A DNA stretch of 64,000 bases from Massilia sp. KIM (GTDB lineage Bacteria > Pseudomonadota > Gammaproteobacteria > Burkholderiales > Burkholderiaceae_D): contig NZ_MVAD01000001.1 of NCBI RefSeq assembly GCF_002007115.1, positions 310,001 through 374,000 on the forward strand. Reading direction: 5' to 3'. The translations under genes were made by a program, and so were the position numbers. The notes beneath the pieces were generated by a model. The model did not search any database, was not told the origin of the DNA, and saw only the letters and a program-made list of their open reading frames with translations. Every line of letters begins with the position of its first letter. Positions within the stretch are counted from its first letter, which is position 1. Below are positions 35,468 to 43,796 of this stretch, piece by piece.

Positions 35468-35920
35468 TCAGGCGTAGCCGTGGTAGCTGAAGCGCAAGCG
35501 CTTGTCCTCGGGGCGGTAATCGGCCTCGAAATAGCACTTGCCGCCATCGTGGACCCGGATGAACTGCTGCGACAAGCGCCAGTCGGACTCGCCGAGGGCG
35601 TCGCAGGCGCCGACCACTTCCACCACCTGGCGCCCCTCCACGTTCTCCCCACGGAACTGGATCGCATACCGTGGGGGAGTCCCCTCGGGAAAGAAGTGCT
35701 TGTTGCGGCCGATCTCCCTGTCGATCAGGGACCGCAGTTCCTGCAGCGTTTCAGGCGGGACCCGCCAGCTGCCGCCGCGTACTTCGTACCAGTGCGGGAC
35801 CGGATTGATCGGCGGGATATACCAGGCCGCGCCCGGAGGCTCGCGCCTGAAGTCCTGGGCCTGGGCCGGGAGCGCGGGCAGCAGGACCAGCAGGACGGCG
35901 ATGGTCTGGCGCAGGCGCAT
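35468..35920 (-). CDS. Small exported protein downstream of ompR-envZ
   Basis: 150 residues from ATG 35920 with GAGGA seven bases upstream. A signal peptide (TIAVLLVLLPALPAQAQ) is followed by a mature part without membrane helix (SWRVPPETLQELRSLIDREIG, DWRLSQQFIRVHDGGKCYFEADY). I do not recognise the family. It begins 11 bases after the kinase gene stop and so is the third gene of the ompR-envZ-like operon; a role in envelope stress is only an inference. The upstream 218-base gap (35250-35467) on the other side shows nothing notable. Confidence 0.75.
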   Translation of the reverse strand: MRLRQTIAVLLVLLPALPAQAQDFRREPPGAAWYIPPINPVPHWYEVRGGSWRVPPETLQELRSLIDREIGRNKHFFPEGTPPRYAIQFRGENVEGRQVVEVVGACDALGESDWRLSQQFIRVHDGGKCYFEADYRPEDKRLRFSYHGYA

Positions 35921-35931
35921 CGATCCTCGCC

Positions 35932-37305
35932 CTAGCTCGCCAGCGGCAGCGCGATCTGCACCAGCAGCCCGCCGCCATCGCGGTTGCGCACCGCCAGTTC
36001 GGCGTTGTGGCGGGTCAGCACGCGCTCGACGATGGCCAAGCCCAGGCCGGCGCCGTTGGCCTGGCCGCGCGCGGTGTCCAGGCGCGTGAAGGGCTTCATC
36101 AGCTGTTCGATCTGGTCGGGCGGCACGCCCACGCCATGGTCGCAGATGTCGACCACCGCGCGCCGTCCGTGGGCGGTCGACTTCACCCGCAGCAGGATGT
36201 GGATCTCGGTGATGTCCTGGCCCGGGGTCTTGCCGTAGCGGCGCGCGTTCTCGATGATGTTGTTGACCACGCGCCGCAGGTCGGTGGCGTTGCCCAGCAC
36301 GTGCACGCCCGGCATCAGGTCGCACTTGACGCGCAGGTCGCGGATGCGGCCGGCCTCGCGCCCGACGTCCGCCAGCATCTCGGACAGGTTCACCGCCACG
36401 AAGGTGGCGGCGTCGGTCGGCTTGGCGTAGTCGAGGAACTGGCCGATGATGGCGTCCATCTGGGCGATGTCCGACTGCATGCCGTCGCGCGCCTCCTGCG
36501 ACAGGTTGGCCATCTCGACCTCGAGCTGCATGCGCGCCAGCGGCGTGCGCAGGTCGTGCGAGATGCCGGCCAGGATCACGGCACGGTCCTTCTCGACCTG
36601 GGCCAGGTCCTCCACCATCTGGTTGAAGCTGCGGTTGGCCTCGATGATCTCCTGCGAGCCTTTTTCCGGCAGCGGGGAAGGGCGCTCGCCGCGGCCGATC
36701 GCGCGCGCCGCCGCGGTCAGGCGCGCCAGCGGCAGGTTGACCAGGCTCGAGATCAATGCCGCGCCCACCAGCGACAGCAGGCCGACCAGGGTCGCCCAGC
36801 CCAGCCACTGCACGCGGGTGAGGGTCGCCAGGCGCTCGCGTTCGAGCATCAGCCAGTACTTGTCGTCCTCGATGTTGAAGCTGATCCAGAAGCCGGCGAC
36901 TCCGTTCACGCGGCTCGAGAAGCGCGTGTCCTTGCCCAGCTTCTCGCGCACCTTGGCCGCGATCTCGGGCATCAGGGGATTGTTGGGCGGCGGCTCGACG
37001 ACGTCGGAATCCTCGAGGGTGAAGATGCGGATGCCCTCGTTCGAGACCAGCTCGAACAGCAGCTCGCGCCGCAGGTCGGGCGCCGAGTGGGTGAGGGCGG
37101 CCTTGGTGATGGTCACCACCGAGACCACCAGCTCGGCGGTCTGCTCGACCTGGGGACCGCGCTGGAACACGCTGATCATGCCGACCCAGGAGCCGATCGA
37201 GAGCGCGGTCAGCACCGACAGCAGGAAGAAGGTGCGCCAGAACAGGCCGCTCTTGTACCAGGCGAAGCGCGCGGCGCGGCGCGCCGCCGAAAACAGGGCG
37301 AACAC
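35932..37305 (-). CDS. envZ: EnvZ-type sensor histidine kinase
   Basis: 457 residues: N-terminal helix (FFLLSVLTALSIGSWVGMISVF), periplasmic domain of about 120 residues, second helix (LGWATLVGLLSLVGAALISSL), HAMP, and HisKA with ILAGISHDLRTPLARMQLEVEM (His near 250), ATPase domain with NNIIENARRYG, ICDHGVGVP and GAGLGLAIVERV. It fits EnvZ, the partner of OmpR in osmotic and pH response. Its GTG start shares one base with the ompR stop (TAGTG), showing translational coupling. Confidence 0.9.
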   Translation of the reverse strand: MFALFSAARRAARFAWYKSGLFWRTFFLLSVLTALSIGSWVGMISVFQRGPQVEQTAELVVSVVTITKAALTHSAPDLRRELLFELVSNEGIRIFTLEDSDVVEPPPNNPLMPEIAAKVREKLGKDTRFSSRVNGVAGFWISFNIEDDKYWLMLERERLATLTRVQWLGWATLVGLLSLVGAALISSLVNLPLARLTAAARAIGRGERPSPLPEKGSQEIIEANRSFNQMVEDLAQVEKDRAVILAGISHDLRTPLARMQLEVEMANLSQEARDGMQSDIAQMDAIIGQFLDYAKPTDAATFVAVNLSEMLADVGREAGRIRDLRVKCDLMPGVHVLGNATDLRRVVNNIIENARRYGKTPGQDITEIHILLRVKSTAHGRRAVVDICDHGVGVPPDQIEQLMKPFTRLDTARGQANGAGLGLAIVERVLTRHNAELAVRNRDGGGLLVQIALPLAS

Positions 37306-38078
37306 TAGCGCGGCTGTCCTTCAGGGATGAAGACGTAGCCAAGGCCCCACACGGTCTGGATGTACAGCGGGCTGGAAGGATCGGGCTCGATCAGCTTGCG
37401 CAGGCGCGAGATCTGCACGTCGAGCGAGCGGTCGAAGACTTCGTACTCGCGGCCGCGCGCCAGTTCCATCAGCTTCTCGCGCGACAGCGGCTGGCGCGCA
37501 TGGCGCGCGAACACCTTGAGCACCGAGAATTCGCCGGTGGTCAGGGGCACGGTCTCGCCGTTCTTCTTGAGCGTGCGCGTGCCCAGGTCGAGCACGAAGT
37601 CGCCGAATTCGAAGGTCTGCGGGGTCTCGCTGGGCGCGCCGGGAATCTCGTCCGGGCCCTTGCGGCGCAGCACCGCGTTGATGCGGGCCACCAGCTCACG
37701 CGGGTTGAAGGGCTTGGGCAGGTAGTCGTCCGCGCCCATCTCGAGGCCGACGATGCGGTCCACGTCCTCGCCCTTGGCGGTCAGCATGATGATCGGGGTC
37801 TGGTCCCCGGCCCCGCGCAGGCGGCGGCAGATCGAGAGGCCGTCCTCGCCCGGCAGCATCAGGTCGAGCACCAGCAGGTCGTAGCGCTCGCGCAGCCAGA
37901 GCTTGTTCATGGCCGGCGCGCTTTCCGCCGTCACCACCTGAAAACCCTGTTCGGTCAGGTAGCGGCGCAGCAGGTCGCGCAGGCGCACGTCGTCGTCGAC
38001 GACCATGATCTTCGCGGCATGACCGGCCTGCGCGCCGGCGCCAGTGTTGTTTCCAGGATTCGAAGAAGATGCACTCAT
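37305..38078 (-). CDS. ompR: OmpR-type response regulator
   Basis: 257 residues. Receiver domain about 22-137 with acidic pocket VVDDDVRL, phospho-acceptor Asp in LVLDLMLPGEDG, and KPFNPREL; OmpR/PhoB winged HTH about 155-245 (LTTGEFSVLKVFARH, REYEVFDRSLDVQISRLRK). An 18-residue Ser/Gly/Asn-rich extension precedes the receiver. It is the first gene of an operon with an envZ-like kinase and a small exported protein. The upstream 199 bases to the divergent gene at 38278 hold AT-rich promoter-like sequence. Confidence 0.93.
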   Translation of the reverse strand: MSASSSNPGNNTGAGAQAGHAAKIMVVDDDVRLRDLLRRYLTEQGFQVVTAESAPAMNKLWLRERYDLLVLDLMLPGEDGLSICRRLRGAGDQTPIIMLTAKGEDVDRIVGLEMGADDYLPKPFNPRELVARINAVLRRKGPDEIPGAPSETPQTFEFGDFVLDLGTRTLKKNGETVPLTTGEFSVLKVFARHARQPLSREKLMELARGREYEVFDRSLDVQISRLRKLIEPDPSSPLYIQTVWGLGYVFIPEGQPR

Positions 38079-38277
38079 GTGGCGTCCAGAATTGTCAGAA
38101 GAATGTCGCTATGGTAACGTCTTATAGCTTAGGCATATCGACCACATGCCCCATCCATTACATTGTGTTACAAACTTTACCCAATCACGCTTACACCTCA
38201 GGCGGGATGCACATACACTGGCGGCAAGTGGTCATCACAGCTTATCTGTTTATAAGGCATCGCGGAAGAGGAACACC

Positions 38278-38655
38278 ATGAAAGACGCCCTCAACGACAT
38301 CCAAGCAGCACCCGGCAGCGGCCATGGCCGCCTGGCCCGGTTCGTGCGCCACGGGGTGCTCGCCTGCCTCATGGCCGCCCTCGGCGCCGGCGCGATGGCC
38401 CAGGACCGCGGCCGTCGCGACGAGCAGGGCATGCGCGACCGCTACCAGATGCAAGCCCAGGAACAGCGACTCGAGCAGCAGCGCATGATGGAGCAGCAGC
38501 GTCTGTACGAAATGCAGATGCGCGAGCAGCGCCGCGACTACGAGCGCCAGGAATCGCGCGGCGAACGCCGCATGACGCCGGACGAACGCAGCGACCTGCG
38601 GCGCCAGATCAACGAGGCGCGCCGGGATATCTACCCGAACGCGCAGCGCCGCTGA
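38278..38655 (+). CDS. Exported Gln/Arg/Met-rich protein
   Basis: 125 residues from ATG 38278 (AGAGGA eight bases upstream). An N-terminal hydrophobic signal (GVLACLMAALGAGAMAQ, preceded by a 27-residue n-region) leads to a charged, probably helical region of MQAQEQRLEQQRMMEQQRL type and ends DLRRQINEARRDIYPNAQRR. No family is recognised; similar heptad-free Q/E/R-rich periplasmic proteins occur in Burkholderiales. It is divergent from ompR and ends in a strong terminator. Confidence 0.72.
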   Translation: MKDALNDIQAAPGSGHGRLARFVRHGVLACLMAALGAGAMAQDRGRRDEQGMRDRYQMQAQEQRLEQQRMMEQQRLYEMQMREQRRDYERQESRGERRMTPDERSDLRRQINEARRDIYPNAQRR

Positions 38656-38677
38656 TCAGCAGCCTGCCTCCCATCGA

Positions 38678-38705
38678 CGGCGCCTTCGGGCGCCGTTTTC
38701 TTTTT
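38678..38705 (+). terminator. Intrinsic terminator
   Basis: CGGCGCC (38678-38684), UUCG tetraloop, GGCGCCG (38689-38695), then TTTTCTTTTT. It is the most canonical terminator in the window and ends the transcript of the Q/R-rich exported protein. Confidence 0.9.
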
Positions 38706-38728
38706 GCGCAATCGCTCATTCCACCGGC

Positions 38729-38743
38729 ATAGAAAATTTCTAT
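38729..38743. repeat. Palindromic operator candidate upstream of the FapA-like gene
   Basis: ATAGAAA-A-TTTCTAT, perfect 7-bp arms, itself flanked by CCGG on both sides (one extra C on the left). It lies 113 bases before the ATG at 38856 and after the preceding terminator, in the promoter region of the FapA-like gene. Confidence 0.5.
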
Positions 38744-38855
38744 CCGGAAATCTAGTTGCAATATGTTTATTTATCTTCCGCAACATGCTACCCTTACGCC
38801 GGGCTTACTGTAGGCATTGCGCCGCATGCCTAGATCCCCCGTAACTGGAGCGTGA

Positions 38856-40757
38856 ATGATCAACCCCGCCGTGCCTGCCGCCGTGCCACCTGCCGTGCCT
38901 GTCCCGGTTCCCCGTTTCGCGGGCGCCGGGCCGGAGCACTGCATCGCCAGGCGGCCCGACGGGGTGTACGCCGATCCGCAGGTGCTGGGCACCACCCTGA
39001 TCGCGGCGGTGGACGGCATCCTGCTCTCCAACCAGTATTTTTCCGGCGTCGACTACCCGGTCCTGATCAAGGCCTTGTACGGCCACGGCCCCGAGCTGCC
39101 GCGCGATGAACGTGGCCAGGCGGTGGTGCGCATCGCCGACGACATCCTGCCGTTCGCCCCCAGCCGGCGCGCCCTGTACCGCTCGGTGAAGATCGCCGAT
39201 GGCCAGGCCGAGTACTACTTCGAGCCGGTGTTCCTGCCCGGCCCCGACGGCGAGGAGCAGCCGACCCGGCTCGACGTCGACGAGTTCATCGCCGACATGT
39301 GGATGAAGGGGATCCGCTTCGGCGTCGACGTCGAGGCGATCCGCGACGCCATCGAGAGCGCCGCCGCCGGCCGCTACACGGTGGCGCGCCGCCTGCCGCC
39401 GCGCGCGGGCCTGGATGCGCGCGTGGTCGAGGTCTCGCGCGACCTGCACCGCAGCGACGCGCCGCGTGAGCTGGCCAACGGCAAGCTCGACCTGATGAGC
39501 TTCCAGAACCGCTTCCCCCAGATCCGCGCCGGCGAGCGCCTGCTGCAAAAGCTGCCGCGCGAGGCGGGCGAGCCGGGCTTCGACCTGTCCGGCATCCCGA
39601 TCGCGCCCGAGATCCCCAAGGACCTCGAACTCGGGATGTACGCCGGGCAGGGCACGCGCGTGCTGCAGGCCCCGGACGGCGAATTCCTGGTGGCCCAGCA
39701 GGACGGTTTCCTCAACGTCGATCCGAAGACCAGCCGCATCGAAGTCGGCGACAAGATCGTCAGCCGCGACGGCGTCAGCGCCCGCACCACCGGCAACCTG
39801 AACCTGACCGGCGACTACGAGGAATTCGGCGAGGTGCAGGAGCAGCGCATCATCGAAGGCGAGGGCATCACGGTGCACGCCGACGTCTACGGCAACGTGG
39901 TCTCGCGCGGCGGCGTGGTCCTGCTCAACCGCAACCTGGTGGGCGGCAGCGCGCGCAACGCCAAAGGGCCGGTCACGGTGCGCGGCACCGCGTCCGGCGC
40001 CGTGATCCAGAGCGCGGACGGCGAGGTGCGCGTCGGCCGCGCCGAGAACTGCGTGATCTCGGGCGCGAAGGTGGTGGTGGAGCAGGCGGTCAACTGCGAG
40101 ATCCTGGCGCTCGAGGTCGAGGTGGGCCAGGCCGAAGGCTGCGCCATCGCCGGGCGCAGACTGCGCATCGGCAGCGCCGCGCCGCGCCGCCAGAACGAGA
40201 TGCTAGTCTACGTGCTGCGGCCGGACTGTTCGCGCATCCTCGACGCCCAGGCCCAGGTGCGCGAACGCGTGGCCCAGTTCGGCGAGCTGGCGGCCCAACA
40301 CCGCGCCGCGCGCGACGCGCTCGGCGCCGAGCCCGAGCTGCGCAAGTATCTGCAGCTGGCGCCGCGCATCCGCAAGGGCGAGCTGGTGCTGAGCCCCCAG
40401 CAGCAGCCGCAGTTCACGCGCCTGGCGCAGGCGGTGCTGCCGGCGCTGCGCGAGCTGGGACGGCTGACGCACGAGCTCAAGGCGGCCGAGCAGGAACAGC
40501 AGGCCGGCGCCGCCTTCCTGGCCCAGCTCGAAACCCAGCGCGCTGCGCGCGCCGGCTCGGCCCAGGTCGAGATCGGTCAGATCGAAGGCGAGCTGCAGGT
40601 GCGCGCCATGGCCTACGAACCGGATGCCGGCAGCGTTTACGATGTCGCCCCGCGCGAGGTCAAGTCGCGGGTGCGCGAGGCGGTCGGCACCGAGCTGCTG
40701 TTCGCCGGCGCCGAGGGGAGTTTCCGCTGGGACGACAGCACAGCTGCGGCAGGCTAG
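38856..40757 (+). CDS. FapA (DUF342) family protein
   Basis: 633 residues. The N-terminal region has YADPQVLGTTLIAAVDGILLS and VKIADGQAEYYFEPVF; the central DUF342 domain is rich in beta strands (DGEFLVAQQDGFLNVDP, ARTTGNLNLTGDYEEFGEVQ, VSRGGVVLLNRNLVGGSA); the C-terminus is a charged coiled coil. Homologues include the polymer-forming-like FapA proteins near flagellar or signalling genes. GGAGC lies six bases before the ATG. A cheW gene follows by 95 bases. No flagellar genes lie in the window. Confidence 0.85.
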   Translation: MINPAVPAAVPPAVPVPVPRFAGAGPEHCIARRPDGVYADPQVLGTTLIAAVDGILLSNQYFSGVDYPVLIKALYGHGPELPRDERGQAVVRIADDILPFAPSRRALYRSVKIADGQAEYYFEPVFLPGPDGEEQPTRLDVDEFIADMWMKGIRFGVDVEAIRDAIESAAAGRYTVARRLPPRAGLDARVVEVSRDLHRSDAPRELANGKLDLMSFQNRFPQIRAGERLLQKLPREAGEPGFDLSGIPIAPEIPKDLELGMYAGQGTRVLQAPDGEFLVAQQDGFLNVDPKTSRIEVGDKIVSRDGVSARTTGNLNLTGDYEEFGEVQEQRIIEGEGITVHADVYGNVVSRGGVVLLNRNLVGGSARNAKGPVTVRGTASGAVIQSADGEVRVGRAENCVISGAKVVVEQAVNCEILALEVEVGQAEGCAIAGRRLRIGSAAPRRQNEMLVYVLRPDCSRILDAQAQVRERVAQFGELAAQHRAARDALGAEPELRKYLQLAPRIRKGELVLSPQQQPQFTRLAQAVLPALRELGRLTHELKAAEQEQQAGAAFLAQLETQRAARAGSAQVEIGQIEGELQVRAMAYEPDAGSVYDVAPREVKSRVREAVGTELLFAGAEGSFRWDDSTAAAG

Positions 40758-40852
40758 ACTTCGCGTTTCATACAGTTGACTGCAGTCAACAAGGCGCTGG
40801 CGGCGGGCTCGTAAGATGGAGTTCGTTGTAAGAAATCTCCGAAAGGACCGCC

Positions 40853-41314
40853 ATGCACGCCGACACCGCCGCGACGCCGCAGGATTTCCTCAGTTTCACC
40901 CTGGGAGGCCTCGAGTATGGTCTCGACAGCGCCAAGGTCCAGGAGCTCAAGCCCCTGAAGTCGCTGGAGCGCTTCGCCGCCGACGGCGAGATCATCGGCG
41001 GCGTGGCCTTGTCGCGCGGCGTGATCCTGCCTGTGGTGGACCTGCGCGCGGCCTTCGCCCCGGGCGCGGGTGCGCCGCATCCGGACACCGACGTCATGAT
41101 CGTGCGCCTGGCGTCCTGCCTGGCGGGCCTGGTGGTGGAGAAGGTCAACGACGTGGTGCGGCTGCTGCCGTCCCAGATCCGGCCCTTGCCGGGCGCGCAC
41201 GTGGCCGACTACCTGATCGGGATGGGCGTGGCCCAGGACAGGAGGCTGGTGCTGGTGGACATCGACCGGCTGATGTCGCTGGCGCCGGTGGGGCGGGCTA
41301 AGCGGGTGGCGTGA
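40853..41314 (+). CDS. cheW: CheW-type chemotaxis coupling protein
   Basis: 153 residues, a single CheW domain: FLSFTLGGLEYGLDSAKVQEL, GVALSRGVILPVVDLRAAF, LVVEKVNDVVRLLPSQIRPL, LVLVDIDRLMSLA. It links receptors to CheA. AAAGGA lies nine bases before the ATG. It is isolated from any cheA or receptor operon; the nearest receptor is the soluble MCP at 17.8 kb. Confidence 0.9.
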   Translation: MHADTAATPQDFLSFTLGGLEYGLDSAKVQELKPLKSLERFAADGEIIGGVALSRGVILPVVDLRAAFAPGAGAPHPDTDVMIVRLASCLAGLVVEKVNDVVRLLPSQIRPLPGAHVADYLIGMGVAQDRRLVLVDIDRLMSLAPVGRAKRVA

Positions 41315-41456
41315 TACTCCTTCGTCCGGTGACGGCATGTTCGGCCGCGTCAGACCCCGGTCTGCATGTGGACCGATAGCGCGTCACGCCGGTGGCGGCG
41401 GAACGACGATCATACGCAGCGGGACTCGCGTGTAAGCGTGGCGGATCACAGCGCGC

Positions 41457-43223
41457 TCAGGCCTCCTGCGGCAGGGTGGCCAGGTAGGCATGGATCTGCG
41501 CCACCACCTGCGCGCCTTCACCCACGCCCGCCGCCACCCGCTTGGTCGAGCCGGCCCGCACGTCGCCAATCGCGAAGATGCCGGGCACGCTGGTTTCCAG
41601 GCTGGCCCGCTCGAGCGCTTCACGCGCATCCTGCGTGTCCGGCTCGCCGTCCCGGCAGCGCGCCTTGCCGGCCGCGCTGCCGGTGCGCACGAAGCCCAGT
41701 TCGTCCATTTCCACCGCGCAGTCGCGCAGCCAGTCGGTATTCGGGTCGGCCCCGATGAACAGAAACACGCGCCGCACCTCGCAGGTCGATTCCTGTCCGC
41801 TGCGCTTGTCGAGCAGGGCCACCCGGCGCAGGCCGTCCTGGTCTTCCTCCAGCCCCACGATCTCGGTATGGGTGTGCAGCTCGATGTTGGGCGTGGCCTT
41901 GATGCGCTCGATCAGGTAGGTCGACATGGTCGCCTTCAGCCCTTCGCCGCGGATCACCATGTGCACCTTCTTCGCGTGCCCCGACAGGAACACCGCGCCC
42001 TGGCCCGCGGAGTTGCCCCCGCCGACCAGGATCACTTCCTGCTCCTTGCACAGGTTGGCCTCGATGCGCGAAGCCCAGTAATAGATGCCGCGCCCCTCCA
42101 GGTGGCGGATGTTGGCCAGGGAAGGGCGGCGGTAGCGCGCGCCGCAGGCCAGCACCACGGTGCGCCCGCGCACCCGCTTGCCCGAGCACAGCTCGACCTC
42201 GAGCGGCGCGTTGTCGCACAGCAGGCGCTTGGCGGTGGCCGGAATCGCCACCTGCACCCCGAACTTCATCGCCTGCACGTAGGCGCGCCCGGTCAGGGCC
42301 CCGCCCGAGATCCCGGTCGGGAAGCCCAGGTAGTTCTCGATGCGCGCGCTGGCGCCGGCCTGGCCGCCGTAGGCGCGCTGCTCCAGCACCAGCACCGACA
42401 GGCCCTCGGAACCGGCGTACACCGAGGCCGCCAGGCCGCCGGGGCCGGCGCCGACCACGATCACGTCCCACACCTTGTCGGGGTCGAGATCGGGCAGCAG
42501 GCCGAGGCAGTAGCCCATGTCGGCGTTGCTCGGATTCTTCTTGACCACGCCGTCCGGACAGACCACCAGCGGCCAGTCCTCGGGCGTGGGGTGGTGGCGG
42601 TCGCACAGGGCGCGCGCTTGCTCGCTCACGGCGGGGTCGAGCACGAGGTGAGGGTGGGCGTTGGCGTTCAGGAAGCTCTGCAGGTAGAACAGACGCGGGT
42701 GGCCGGCGGGCGCGATCAGGATCGGGCCGCCGGAATTGGTGTCGAACAGGTTCACCCGGCGCAGGATCAGCGAACGCACGATGCGCTCGCCCAGGTCGGC
42801 CTCTGCGATCACCAGCGCGCGCAGCTGCTCGGGGCTGATCACCAGCACCTCCAGCGCACCGGCGGCGATGGCGTTGACCATCGAAGGACGGCCGGCCAGC
42901 TGGGAGACCTCCCCGGTGAATTCGCGCGGGCCGTGCGAGGTGATGAAGGCCGAATTGCCGAGCCCGTCCTGGCGGTAGATATTCAGGCGGCCGGACAGGA
43001 CCAGCATCATGCCGAAGCAGGTGACGCCTGCTTGCAGCACCCGTTCGCCGTCGCCGTAATGACGCACCTCGCCGAAGCGGCGCAGGCGCGCGACGTCGTC
43101 TTCCGACAGGGTGGGGAAGACCTGGTGGCGGCGCAGCGCGATCGACTGCGCGAGGATGGGCGCCTGCTCGTCCTTCGACGATTCGGGCAGGAAATCCGTG
43201 GGGGGCTGGTGCGGGGTATTCAT
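41457..43223 (-). CDS. Cyclic-nucleotide-binding domain fused to a thioredoxin-reductase-like flavoprotein
   Basis: 588 residues from ATG 43223. A CRP-type cNMP domain (about 30-145, HYGDGERVLQAGVTCFGMMLVLSGRLNIY) is followed by a linker and a two-dinucleotide-domain reductase (about 250-585): FAD motif DVIVVGAGPGGLAASVYAGSEG, NAD(P)H motif EVILVGGGNSAGQGA, and GIFAIGDVRAG. The redox CATC motif of thioredoxin reductase is absent: EGRGIYYWASRIEANLC occupies that place. It is therefore not a classical disulfide reductase; ferredoxin-NADP-reductase-like activity is possible. Cyclic nucleotide control is inferred from the domain. Confidence 0.87.
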   Translation of the reverse strand: MNTPHQPPTDFLPESSKDEQAPILAQSIALRRHQVFPTLSEDDVARLRRFGEVRHYGDGERVLQAGVTCFGMMLVLSGRLNIYRQDGLGNSAFITSHGPREFTGEVSQLAGRPSMVNAIAAGALEVLVISPEQLRALVIAEADLGERIVRSLILRRVNLFDTNSGGPILIAPAGHPRLFYLQSFLNANAHPHLVLDPAVSEQARALCDRHHPTPEDWPLVVCPDGVVKKNPSNADMGYCLGLLPDLDPDKVWDVIVVGAGPGGLAASVYAGSEGLSVLVLEQRAYGGQAGASARIENYLGFPTGISGGALTGRAYVQAMKFGVQVAIPATAKRLLCDNAPLEVELCSGKRVRGRTVVLACGARYRRPSLANIRHLEGRGIYYWASRIEANLCKEQEVILVGGGNSAGQGAVFLSGHAKKVHMVIRGEGLKATMSTYLIERIKATPNIELHTHTEIVGLEEDQDGLRRVALLDKRSGQESTCEVRRVFLFIGADPNTDWLRDCAVEMDELGFVRTGSAAGKARCRDGEPDTQDAREALERASLETSVPGIFAIGDVRAGSTKRVAAGVGEGAQVVAQIHAYLATLPQEA

Positions 43224-43336
43224 GGTGGATGCGGTCGGGCGTGGCAAGATGAGGGCCAGTCTACTCGATGGATCCAGGCGGGTGGCCGCTATCGGCCGCT
43301 TCTCTCCCATTCGGTGGATCGCTGTAGAATGCGCGC

Positions 43337-43651
43337 ATGGCAAGCAAGCACCCCATCTTTCCCGGGCCGCGCACCGCGCGCGGCGCGGTCCTCGCCGTCC
43401 TCCTGTCGGACGCCGACCAGGCCGGCGCCGAACCCCTGCGCGGGCGCGTGACCCTGGCCGCCATCGTGCGCGCCCTCAAGCACAAGTACCACTGGCCGAT
43501 CGAGACCAGCAGCTTTCCCTCCAACGCCCCTGACGGCCGCGCCACCTGGGCCACCGTCTACAGCCTGCCGCCCGACGTGATCGCCGCGGCGCTCGACGCC
43601 AGGGGACGCGACTGGCTCAAGGCCGCCGGCGTCACGGCCCCCGAGGTTTGA
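43337..43651 (+). CDS. Hypothetical protein, 104 residues, possibly leaderless
   Basis: No recognised family. The helical pattern VTLAAIVRALKHKYHWPIET followed by WATVYSLPPDVIAAALDARG could be a small winged-helix DNA-binding domain, but this is weak. A -10-like TAGAAT at 43325-43330 lies six bases before the ATG, so the RNA may start at the A of the start codon without a leader. It is divergent from the flavoprotein gene. Confidence 0.65.
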   Translation: MASKHPIFPGPRTARGAVLAVLLSDADQAGAEPLRGRVTLAAIVRALKHKYHWPIETSSFPSNAPDGRATWATVYSLPPDVIAAALDARGRDWLKAAGVTAPEV

Positions 43652-43796
43652 GCCGCCGCAAACGCCGCGCCTGACGACGATTCGATCAGCATTCGCTCCC
43701 CACGCCCGCACTAATCTGGCATGCGGCGCAGCGGCCTGCCGGCCCTGCGCCGCTTTCCTACGGCAAACGACCAGCATAAAAAGGGGCAGCGACATC

